Shown here: in pieces, positions 1-6,456 of the stretch
Layout of the letters: each line of letters starts with the position of its first letter
Numbering within the stretch: the first letter of the stretch is position 1
From: an uncultured Steroidobacter sp.
Lineage (GTDB): Bacteria > Pseudomonadota > Gammaproteobacteria > Steroidobacterales > Steroidobacteraceae
NCBI GenBank assembly: GCA_946478975.1
Contig: CAMLEO010000311.1
Location: 1 to 7,889 of the forward strand
DNA length: 7,889 bases
Reading direction: 5' to 3'
Position numbers and translations under genes: made by a program
The notes under the pieces: model-generated
What the model was told of the DNA's origin: nothing
The model's input: the letters and a program-made list of their open reading frames with translations, nothing else
The model's database searches: none

Positions 1-64
1 GGTCGTAGCGACGATCCTGCAGGGAAGTTGGATCGGTGGCCCGCAGTAGCGCTAATCTCGGAAG
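1..64. other. Lead-in segment before the first gene
   Basis: No complete gene fits here. On the plus strand, frame 2 is open from the window edge to a TAG at 47-49 and could be the last 15 codons of a gene that starts outside the window, but 15 residues are too few to identify anything. A second in-frame stop, TAA at 53-55, follows, so the next gene cannot start upstream of 56. The purine run GGAAG at 60-64 touches the ATG at 65, too close to act as a normal ribosome binding site. Confidence 0.2.
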
Positions 65-562
65 ATGGTGACAGGGCACGATCCTGCGTCAGCACGCGAA
101 CACTCCGCACCCTTGCGAGGGGTGCGGCGTAGTCTATTGATGGCCGAGCTCGGGATTTGTTTCGGCCCTTGCAGCGTGATGGCGCTGGCGAGTGTTTTGA
201 CGTTCGGTCCGGCGCTCGGGCTCGCATTGCGAAAGCTGTTCGGAGCGATCGAACCGATCAACGATGTGCCGTGGTGGGCAGCAATCCAGCCGATGTTTCT
301 TTCGGTTGGAGCATTCGCGGGATTGTTTGCTCTCCAGGCGGTCGCGCGGTCGCTGTTGGCTGGTCGAACTCGGCTGGCCCAGCCGCCATGGGTTGTGACG
401 TTGATGGCGCTGACGGGCGTCGGCGCCGTCGTGGTGGTCGGCTTTCAAGTCGTGCCGGAACAACCCGGGAGTCTTCCAGCCATCCTTTGCGTGTATGCGC
501 CGCTGCTAGCCGCGGGGCATATACTATTTATCTCGCGACGACTACTTTTCAAGCGACATTGA
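65..562 (+). CDS. Hypothetical four-helix integral membrane protein
   Basis: I do not recognise the family. The 165-residue product is strongly hydrophobic, with four likely membrane segments at about residues 27-55, 71-95, 108-129 and 135-157. Short polar loops separate them, and a basic tail (SRRLLFKRH) should favour a cytoplasmic C terminus. There is no signal-peptide cleavage site and no visible enzymatic motif. The start is uncertain. ATG 65 is the first start after an in-frame TAA at 53-55 but has no properly spaced ribosome binding site. Met26 (ATG 140) would give a 140-residue protein that begins just before the first hydrophobic segment and would drop a polar, charged leader; a GAGGGG lies upstream of it, but about 16 bases away. 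The gene sits alone upstream of the reductase, separated by 178 bases, so common transcription is not evident. The frame is credible because the hydrophobic segments are regular and the competing frames give charged, low-complexity translations. Confidence 0.6.
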   Translation: MVTGHDPASAREHSAPLRGVRRSLLMAELGICFGPCSVMALASVLTFGPALGLALRKLFGAIEPINDVPWWAAIQPMFLSVGAFAGLFALQAVARSLLAGRTRLAQPPWVVTLMALTGVGAVVVVGFQVVPEQPGSLPAILCVYAPLLAAGHILFISRRLLFKRH

Positions 563-695
563 TCGAGTGTCGAATGTGCGCGCAAGTGATGCTTGCTCGA
601 CCCGCGCATTGATCGCCGCGATGGCGTCGCTCACATCAAACGCCGCACCGTAGGTAGGCCCTCGTCGGGAGCGCGCTCTTCCGCCGGCGATTCGC

Positions 696-701
696 TACGA
701 T
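696..701 (+). promoter_or_regulatory. Possible -10 element for the reductase operon
   Basis: TACGAT resembles a sigma-70 -10 box and lies 39 bases before the chosen reductase start at 741, which would give a leader of about 30 bases. I could not find a convincing -35 hexamer at the right distance, so this is a weak candidate. It is still the best-placed one in the 563-740 gap. Confidence 0.2.
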
Positions 702-740
702 GTGGCCTCGTTCCATTCGCTTGTTCCGCGGGAGATCGCC

Positions 741-1601
741 ATGGCAAATCTGACAGCTGCCGACGCTGGGACGTTTCGCATTGGAGGCGAGCTGGAAATT
801 CATCGGCTGGGCTTCGGCGCGATGCGCATTACGGGCAAAGGTGTCTGGGGGCCGCCGAGAGACGAGGCCGAAGCGCTGCGCGTCTTGAAACGATTACCCG
901 GGCTCGGCGTCAACTTCATCGATACTGCGGATTCTTACGGCCCGGACGTGTCGGAAACGCTGTTGCGCAAGGCGTTGCATCCATTCCAGGGGCTGGTGGT
1001 TGCGACCAAGGCGGGTCTCACCCGACCGGGACCGGACCAGTGGGTTCCGAACGGCCGGCCGGAGTACCTGATCAAACAAGCGCACGGCAGTCTGAAAAGA
1101 CTGGGCGTGGAGCGCATCGACTTGTGGCAGCTGCATCGGATCGATCCGAAAGTGCCGCGTGCCGAGCAGTTCGGCGCCGTCAAACAACTGCTCGACCAAG
1201 GCGTGATTCGTTACGCCGGCCTGAGCGAAGTCACAGTCGAGGAGATCAAAGCGGCGTCGAAAGTGTTCCCGGTCGCGACGGTGCAGAATCTTTATAACCT
1301 CGCGAACCGCAGCGCCGACGACGTCGTGAGCTACTGCGAGCAGCAGCGCATTGGTTTCATTCCCTGGTTTCCGCTCGCGGCCGGCGATCTCGCGCGGCCG
1401 GGCTCGGAGCTCGACGGGATTGCGAAGAAACACCAGGTCGGGCCGAGCCAGATCGCATTGGCGTGGCTGCTCCAGCGCAGCCCGGTGATACTGCCGATCC
1501 CCGGCACATCGACCTTGAAACATCTCGAAGAAAATGTCACAGCGGCCGCAATCAAGCTCTCGGCCAGCGAGATTGCGACATTGAACGAGATCGGGAAGTA
1601 G
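741..1601 (+). CDS. Aldo/keto reductase, YdbC/PdxI-like
   Basis: Predicted cytoplasmic NADPH-dependent aldo/keto reductase of TIM-barrel fold. All four catalytic residues of the superfamily are visible in the 286-residue product: Asp61 and Tyr66 in IDTADSYG, Lys90 in VATKAG and His132 in LWQLHRID. The early GFGAMRITG and GPPRD segments, the NLYNLANR stretch (183-190), and the late AWLLQRSP and IPGTS motifs (241-256) closely match my memory of E. coli YdbC, also 286 residues and reported as the pyridoxal reductase PdxI. The E. coli function is known; applying it here is inference, and a sugar-derived aldehyde is equally possible given the next gene. I chose ATG 741 over the in-frame ATG 702 because GGGAGA lies at 730-735, five bases upstream, whereas 702 has no ribosome binding site and would add 13 residues absent from YdbC. 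The stop is 27 bases before the polysaccharide-active gene, so the two are probably co-transcribed. Confidence 0.93.
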   Translation: MANLTAADAGTFRIGGELEIHRLGFGAMRITGKGVWGPPRDEAEALRVLKRLPGLGVNFIDTADSYGPDVSETLLRKALHPFQGLVVATKAGLTRPGPDQWVPNGRPEYLIKQAHGSLKRLGVERIDLWQLHRIDPKVPRAEQFGAVKQLLDQGVIRYAGLSEVTVEEIKAASKVFPVATVQNLYNLANRSADDVVSYCEQQRIGFIPWFPLAAGDLARPGSELDGIAKKHQVGPSQIALAWLLQRSPVILPIPGTSTLKHLEENVTAAAIKLSASEIATLNEIGK

Positions 1602-1605
1602 AATT

Positions 1606-1620
1606 CCCTCGGCACGAGGG
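1606..1620 (+). promoter_or_regulatory. Small hairpin enclosing the lyase ribosome binding site
   Basis: CCCTCG (1606-1611) and CGAGGG (1615-1620) form a perfect six-base-pair stem with a GCA loop. The right arm contains GAGGG (1616-1620), the best Shine-Dalgarno for the ATG at 1629, eight bases away. If it folds in the mRNA it would hide the ribosome binding site until ribosomes finishing the reductase, whose stop is at 1599-1601, melt it. That would be translational coupling. The pairing is read directly; the regulatory role is inference. There is no T-tract, so it is not a terminator. Confidence 0.4.
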
Positions 1621-1628
1621 CGCCACGG

Positions 1629-4600
1629 ATGAGGAGGATGCTAGTGACAGCTTTGCGTCGGATCGGGTTTACGTTGATGTGCGTGGCTGCGCTGGTCGTC
1701 GAGTGCTCACCAGCGCTCGCAGCGACCTCGGTGTTCGAATCGGCACCGACTGAGCCGCGTGCCATCACCGTTCACGGCAAGGGCGATGGCCGCGCCGACG
1801 ACACGGATGCAATTCAGCGTGCGCTCGATCAGGCGGCGGAATCGCCGGGCGGAGGCATCGTGTTTCTTCCCTCCGGTCGTTACCGGATCAGCCGCACGAT
1901 CCTGGTGTGGCCGGCGGTGCGTCTGTTGGGCACGGGGCGCACGCGGCCGGTGCTGTTCCTCGGCGACAACACGCCGGGCTTTCAGAGCGGCCTCGGCAGC
2001 ATGGTTGTTTTCACCGGTGCACGACGCGGCGATAACGCGCGAGGTGATGTCGGCCGCATCGAGTTGGCACGTGTGCCGTTTCCGCCGCCGACAGTCGTGC
2101 CGTTCGATCGAACGCTCTGGGACGCCAATCCCAGCACGTTCTATTCGGCGATGAGCAATGTCGATATCGAGATCGGCGCCGGCAACCCGGCAGCGACGGG
2201 CGTTCGTTTTCGAATCGCGCAGCACGGTTACTTGAGTCACATGGATTTCCGGCTCGGCTCGGGCTTCGCCGGCATCTATCAAGCCGGCAACGTAGTCCAC
2301 CACCTGCGCTTTCATGGCGGCCGCTACGGCATCGTGACGGAAAAGCCGTCGCCGGCGTGGCCGTTCTCAGTGATCGATGCAACGTTTGAAGGCCAGAGGA
2401 GTGCGGCGATCCGCGAGCACGAAGCCGGACTGACACTGGTGAATGTCACGATGCGCGACGTGCCGGTGGGCATCGAAATCGATCGCGGGTACGGCGACTG
2501 GCTGTGGGGCAAGGATGTTCGCTTCGAGCGAGTGAAGCAGGCTGCCGTCGTGATCTCCAACGAGACCAACGTTTATACGCAGGTCGGCTTCGATAACGCG
2601 CTCGCGAGCGACACGCCGATATTCGCCCGATTTAGAGACAGCGGTCGCACCGTTGCTGGCAAGGGTCGAAACTATCGCGTGACTGCATTCAGTCACGGCC
2701 TGAAGGTCCCGGCACTGGGGCAACTCGGTCACATCGAGACGCAGGCTGACCTGGTGCCGATCGGCAAGCTGCCGACGCCGAAACCGCCCGCGATCCGTTC
2801 GCTGCCGCCGGTCAAACAGTGGGCGAATGTGCGTGAGCTGGGCGTGGTTGGCGACGGAGAAAAAGACGACACCGCGGCGCTTCAGCGCGCCATCGATACG
2901 CATCGAACCGTTTATCTGCCGCTCGGCATTTATAAAGTCACCGACACGATTCGGCTGCGGCCGGACTCGGTGCTGATCGCTTTGCATCCGAGCCTCTCGC
3001 AGATCGTCCTCGCCGACAACACGCCGGCGTATCAAGGCGTGGGTGAACCGAAGGCATTGGTGCAATCGGCCGAGGGAGGCGACGCAATCGTTTCTGGCGT
3101 GGGATTGTTCACGGGTGGCATCAATCCTCGCGCCACTGCGCTGCTGTGGAGTGCCGGTGAGAACTCGCTCGTCGATGATGTGAGATTCGAAGGCGGCCAT
3201 GGCGGGCCGACGCTCGCGAACGGAACGAAGGCCGGTTCATACAGCCTGAATCACAGCGGCGATGCGGATCCGGCGCGACGCTGGGACGGTCAGTATCCGA
3301 GCCTGTGGGTGCGCGGCGGCGGGGGCACGTTCAACGGCATCTGGAGCCCGAACACATATGCGAGCGCCGGATTGTATGTTTCGGACACCGCCATCCCCGG
3401 GCACGTGTATCAGATTTCGGTCGAGCATCACGTGCGCAATGAGATCGTGCTGAATCGCGTCGCCAACTGGGAGCTGCTCGCGCCGCAGACGGAGGAAGAG
3501 TTCGGCGAGGGCAGGGATGCTGTGTCGCTGGAGATCCGCGATTCTCATGATGTTCTGATTGCCAACTACCATGGCTATCGCGTTACGCGCACGCTCGGGC
3601 CGGCACCTGCAGCGGTGCGGCTCTACAACGCCCGCGACATACGTTTCCGCAACGTTCACGTGAACGCCGAAAGTGGCTTTGCCACCTGCGACGGCGATGA
3701 TTGTGCGACTTTCCTGAGACTCAGCAAATATCCGTTTGAGAATGCGATTGAAGATGTTTCGAGTGGGCGCGTCGTGCGTGAGCGAGAGTTCGCGCACCTC
3801 GATGTTTCTGCCTCGGCGCCGCCGGTTGCTCCCGCCAACAAGGTGAAGAAGCTGGTCGATGGGTTCGGTGCGCTGGGCGGCGGCATCGTGGATTCGCACG
3901 GCACTTTGTACTTCGTCGATCGTATCTTCCGGCGCATCTACAGCTGGTCCGCGGACGCGGGGCTCAACATCGTGAGCAGCCATCCGCTCGATCCCATCAA
4001 TCTCGCAGTCGATCGTTCGGATCATTTGCTGGTGCTGTCATCGGACGGCAACGAGGCGTCGGTGTACAGCCTCGACCCGAAGGGCCGCGACGGAGTAGTG
4101 ACGCGCATCGAGCCACAGCCGGTGGGCTCGCATCCGGACGCCGTCGTTGCGATGCCGGTCAACTGGTGGGCCAATGGCGAGTTCAAGGATCAGTACGATC
4201 CCGCTCGCGATGCATTCGCGACGCTCGCTGAGCTGTTCGCACGCGAGGTCGCTCAGGGCGCGGCGCGTGAATATGTCTCGCCCGATGGAAGCCTGGTGCT
4301 GCCGGCCTTCCGCGTGTTCCACCAGGGGCCGCCGGACTATCGCGGCTGGCGCTTCTCACATTCGCTCGATACGTACGGCTTCACGATCGCAAAGCCGGGA
4401 TCCCAGCTTTACGTGAGCAACGGATCCGAGGCGCGGACCTATACGGCAACACTCGGGCCGAAAGGTGCGCTCACGAATCCAAGAGTCTTTGCAGAACGCG
4501 GCGGCGAAAGTGTCGCAACGGATGCTGCCGGCCGCGTGTACGTTGCCAACGGCCAGATCTTTGTCTACGGGCCCAACGGCGACGAAGTCGGACGCATCGA

Positions 4601-4697
4601 GGTGCCGGAGCGTCCCTTGCAGATCGTGTTTGGCGGCGCGAATCGCCAGACGATGTTCATCCTCAGTCATCACGCGTTGTGGAGCGTGAGTCAGTGA
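1629..4697 (+). CDS. Exported tandem pectate-lyase-fold protein with C-terminal beta-propeller-like domain
   Basis: Probable secreted or periplasmic polysaccharide-active enzyme of 1022 residues. Residues 1-31 are a signal peptide: basic start, hydrophobic core, cleavage likely after Ala-Leu-Ala. Two related right-handed beta-helix halves of the pectate_lyase_3 / GH28-related type follow. The first opens at about residue 44 with GKGDGRADDTDAIQRALD, VFLPSGRYRISRTI and LFLGDNTPGFQ; the second at about 400 with GVVGDGEKDDTAALQRAID, VYLPLGIYKVTDTI and IVLADNTPAYQ. A proline-rich linker (377-395) joins them. This two-headed layout recalls GH55 beta-1,3-glucanases. From about 740 to the end the sequence resembles SMP-30/NHL beta-propellers: GGGIVDSHGTLYFVD, LAVDRSDHLLVLS, SVATDAAGRVYVANG. 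I cannot name catalytic residues, so lyase, glycosidase or binding protein all remain possible. The start has GAGGG eight bases upstream; a second ATG at 1638 would remove only three residues. The gene lies between a reductase and an AraC regulator, probably in one operon. Confidence 0.88.
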   Translation: MRRMLVTALRRIGFTLMCVAALVVECSPALAATSVFESAPTEPRAITVHGKGDGRADDTDAIQRALDQAAESPGGGIVFLPSGRYRISRTILVWPAVRLLGTGRTRPVLFLGDNTPGFQSGLGSMVVFTGARRGDNARGDVGRIELARVPFPPPTVVPFDRTLWDANPSTFYSAMSNVDIEIGAGNPAATGVRFRIAQHGYLSHMDFRLGSGFAGIYQAGNVVHHLRFHGGRYGIVTEKPSPAWPFSVIDATFEGQRSAAIREHEAGLTLVNVTMRDVPVGIEIDRGYGDWLWGKDVRFERVKQAAVVISNETNVYTQVGFDNALASDTPIFARFRDSGRTVAGKGRNYRVTAFSHGLKVPALGQLGHIETQADLVPIGKLPTPKPPAIRSLPPVKQWANVRELGVVGDGEKDDTAALQRAIDTHRTVYLPLGIYKVTDTIRLRPDSVLIALHPSLSQIVLADNTPAYQGVGEPKALVQSAEGGDAIVSGVGLFTGGINPRATALLWSAGENSLVDDVRFEGGHGGPTLANGTKAGSYSLNHSGDADPARRWDGQYPSLWVRGGGGTFNGIWSPNTYASAGLYVSDTAIPGHVYQISVEHHVRNEIVLNRVANWELLAPQTEEEFGEGRDAVSLEIRDSHDVLIANYHGYRVTRTLGPAPAAVRLYNARDIRFRNVHVNAESGFATCDGDDCATFLRLSKYPFENAIEDVSSGRVVREREFAHLDVSASAPPVAPANKVKKLVDGFGALGGGIVDSHGTLYFVDRIFRRIYSWSADAGLNIVSSHPLDPINLAVDRSDHLLVLSSDGNEASVYSLDPKGRDGVVTRIEPQPVGSHPDAVVAMPVNWWANGEFKDQYDPARDAFATLAELFAREVAQGAAREYVSPDGSLVLPAFRVFHQGPPDYRGWRFSHSLDTYGFTIAKPGSQLYVSNGSEARTYTATLGPKGALTNPRVFAERGGESVATDAAGRVYVANGQIFVYGPNGDEVGRIEVPERPLQIVFGGANRQTMFILSHHALWSVSQ

Positions 4698-5491
4698 CAC
4701 GAGGATCGGAGCAGCCAGCGAGAAGCGGATTTCATGGCGCTGAGACCGAGATCCGTGCATTGCCTGGTTTGCGCATGGTTCGCGTCGCGCATCCTCCGGA
4801 GCAGCGCATCGAAGCGCATGGCCACGACTGGGCGTGCCTGACTGTATTTCGCTGCGGGAGTTATTCGGAACAGATCGCCGCTCAGGAGATGACCATCGAC
4901 GCTCCGGGCGTCGTGTTTCATCCGAGCGGACAAGAGCACGCGAACCAGATCGGGACGCGCGGCCTCGAAACGACCTCGTTTCTGTTCGATCCGCGCCTGC
5001 TGCGCGATATCGTTCCTGCAAAGGTTCTTCGTGACGGACGGATCTGGCGCGGTGGCGTCATTGCGCGCGCCGCTGAAAAGTTGCTTCACGACGCGGTCGC
5101 TTCGACGGTGGATCCGGCTGTTTCGATTTCGCGCTTTCTCGGCACGGCCATGACGGCAGAGCCGGCGCCAATACCATCGTGGCTGTCGATCGTGCAGCGA
5201 GCGATTTCACATGACACCGTCGGCACGGTGCAGCTGGCGACGCGACTCGATCTGCATCCAGCGTGGTTGGCGCGCGCTTATCGATTCGCCGTGGGTGAAA
5301 GCATCCAGGCAACGATTCGCCGGCACAAGGTCGAGCGAGCGTTGCTGTTGGTGCGTGGAACGCGATTGACGTTGGCCCAGATCGCCGCCGACGCCGGCTT
5401 TTGCGATCAGAGCCACATGGTGCGTTGTTTTCTTGCCGTGCTCGGCCGCAGGCCCTGTGAGGTCAGGGCCGAGCGCGCTCGGCTCGCGTGA
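4694..5491 (+). CDS. AraC-family transcriptional regulator
   Basis: Cytoplasmic DNA-binding regulator of 265 residues. The N-terminal half looks like a cupin-type ligand domain, with H42-x-H44 in EAHGHDW and HPSGQEH at 76-82. The C-terminal third carries the two helix-turn-helix motifs of the AraC family: the first around 166-205 (IVQRAISHD to VGESIQATI), the second around 225-258, with the typical LAQIAADAGFCDQSHMVRCF followed by LGRRPCEVR. I chose GTG 4694, whose GTGA overlaps the lyase stop codon and which has GGAG at 4681-4684, nine bases upstream. The alternative GTG at 4679 adds five residues but has no ribosome binding site. The overlap implies translation coupled to the lyase gene, so the likely job is to sense a degradation product or related sugar and control this operon. 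The effector is unknown. The 3' end overlaps the convergent hydrolase gene by 29 bases. Confidence 0.9.
   Translation: MTRGSEQPARSGFHGAETEIRALPGLRMVRVAHPPEQRIEAHGHDWACLTVFRCGSYSEQIAAQEMTIDAPGVVFHPSGQEHANQIGTRGLETTSFLFDPRLLRDIVPAKVLRDGRIWRGGVIARAAEKLLHDAVASTVDPAVSISRFLGTAMTAEPAPIPSWLSIVQRAISHDTVGTVQLATRLDLHPAWLARAYRFAVGESIQATIRRHKVERALLLVRGTRLTLAQIAADAGFCDQSHMVRCFLAVLGRRPCEVRAERARLA
5451..5470. repeat. Inverted repeat at the convergent gene ends
   Basis: GGCCCTG (5451-5457) and CAGGGCC (5464-5470) are perfect seven-base arms around a six-base loop. The loop runs into the hydrolase stop codon, which is TCA at 5463-5465 on this strand. It could slow or end transcription from both sides, but neither strand has a T-run after the stem, so it is not a standard intrinsic terminator. 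It shares bases 5468-5470 with the palindrome at 5468-5483, so the two structures are mutually exclusive in RNA. Confidence 0.35.
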
Positions 5492-6395
5492 TCTTCCGAT
5501 CGTTCAACCACGCACGGATCACGGCTGAAACATCGTAGCGTTCGCCGCTGAACACGTCGTAGAAGTTGTGGTCGCCGAAGGGAAAGATATGAACCTCGAA
5601 GTTGGTGCGACCTCGTTTCCTCAGCTCGCCGATGCGGTCGAGCGACAGGTGCGTGGGAATCGCTTCATCGTATAAACCATAGGTCCACATCACCGGAATC
5701 TGGAGTGACGCCAACACCGCGGCCGGATCGTAGCCGCGCTCGCCGGTGTAATCTTCGGCGAGAACATCGGCAGCGTTGATCTGCCGAAGTGTCGGCCGAA
5801 CCTTGCCGTCGTTGGTGACCGAATCCAGATACGTCGAATGAATGTCCTCGATGCCCGCGGGCAGCGGCACGCCTTCGCCGATAAACAAAAACCGGATCAG
5901 CGGCTCGCGCGAAGCCGCCAGCGGCATGATCCATCCGGCCTGGCTGCCGCCGATCAAACCCAAACGTTTTGGATCGATGCCCGGCTGCTGGGCCAGCCAG
6001 CGAACCGCGTGCTCGGCATCGGAGGCGAGATCCGAAAACATCGTCGCAGTGGTTGCGACATTCCATTGCGGATATGTCCCCGTCGATTGTCCGGTCCCGC
6101 GCTTGTCGTACACCAGCACCGCGACGCCGCCCGCACGCAGGGTGCTGTTGGTCCAGAACGTCGTCATCTCGCGGGTCGTCGGCCCAGAGCCATGCACGAT
6201 CACCACGGCGGGCAGCAGGCCCTTGGCATGCGCAGGACGATGCAAAGTGGCTGCCAGCGTTACGCCATCGCCGGCGATCTTTACCTCCTGCGCGGTGATG
6301 CCGGGCGGTGCTTCGACGGGAGCCGCCAGGCAGCGAGCAACCATCAGCAAGGGCAGAGTCGAGCGGCCGAGAGCTTTCAGTATTGTTTTGAGCAT
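5463..6395 (-). CDS. Exported alpha/beta hydrolase (esterase/acyl-hydrolase type)
   Basis: Predicted 310-residue serine hydrolase of the alpha/beta fold, probably periplasmic. Residues 1-29 look like a signal peptide ending Pro-Val-Glu-Ala; the Cys at 22 follows Arg, so it is not a lipobox. The oxyanion-hole motif HGSGP is at 68-72, and YDKRGTGQS at 96-104 is typical of the family. The nucleophile is Ser151 in LIGGSQAGW, with Ala153 where the textbook GxSxG has Gly, a common variant. Asp243 (GLYDEAIP) and His276 (FGDHNFYD) complete the triad. The substrate is unknown; deacylation of a polysaccharide or small ester would suit the neighbourhood but is only a guess. ATG 6395 is the first possible start because an in-frame stop lies nine bases upstream, though no good ribosome binding site is visible. 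It follows the DUF4097-type gene by 61 bases on the same strand and may be co-transcribed with it. Confidence 0.9.
   Translation of the reverse strand: MLKTILKALGRSTLPLLMVARCLAAPVEAPPGITAQEVKIAGDGVTLAATLHRPAHAKGLLPAVVIVHGSGPTTREMTTFWTNSTLRAGGVAVLVYDKRGTGQSTGTYPQWNVATTATMFSDLASDAEHAVRWLAQQPGIDPKRLGLIGGSQAGWIMPLAASREPLIRFLFIGEGVPLPAGIEDIHSTYLDSVTNDGKVRPTLRQINAADVLAEDYTGERGYDPAAVLASLQIPVMWTYGLYDEAIPTHLSLDRIGELRKRGRTNFEVHIFPFGDHNFYDVFSGERYDVSAVIRAWLNDRKITRAERARP
5468..5483. repeat. 16-base perfect palindrome shared by two convergent coding ends
   Basis: GCCGAGCGCGCTCGGC reads identically on both strands. It is in phase with the AraC frame on the plus strand and the hydrolase frame on the minus strand, so both use the codons GCC GAG CGC GCT CGG here and both proteins end in Arg-Ala-Glu-Arg-Ala-Arg plus one or two residues (RAERARLA and RAERARP). 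It may act as a bidirectional transcription barrier or a protein-binding site; neither role is shown. Confidence 0.6.
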
Positions 6396-6456
6396 GCGGC
6401 GACGTTAGCACCGCCGGCCGCCGCCGCCTTGGACGATTCGAAGGTCGAACGAGCCA

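Noticed and set aside
2..49. C-terminal end of an upstream gene in plus frame 2, ending TAG at 47-49
   Set aside because: Only 15 codons are visible, which is too little to separate a gene end from chance.
582..596. Terminator after the membrane protein: GCAAG / CTTGC stem with a five-base loop
   Set aside because: The stem has only five pairs and no T-run follows, so it does not meet the usual criteria for an intrinsic terminator.
702..740. Longer reductase start at ATG 702, adding 13 residues
   Set aside because: There is no ribosome binding site before 702, while 741 has GGGAGA at ideal spacing and yields the same 286-residue length as YdbC.
593..1297. Long plus-strand open frame overlapping the reductase gene
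   Set aside because: Its translation is arginine- and serine-rich without motifs and is a frame shadow of the well-conserved reductase.
1601..1620. Resemblance to a cDNA-library EcoRI adaptor (GAATTC close to GGCACGAGG)
   Set aside because: Four extra bases separate the two parts, both flanking genes are intact across it, and the bases are explained by the hairpin and ribosome binding site. Coincidence is the simplest reading.
2367..3200. Long minus-strand open frames opposite the beta-helix gene (also 1707-2315 and 3237-4025)
   Set aside because: They are typical antisense shadows in GC-rich coding DNA: Arg/His-rich, with no recognisable domains, and opposite a frame with clear domain structure.
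6396..6456. Terminator or promoter between the DUF4097-type and hydrolase genes
   Set aside because: The gap is a GC-rich CCG-repeat-like stretch. I see only a weak possible six-base stem near the hydrolase start, no T-run and no promoter boxes.
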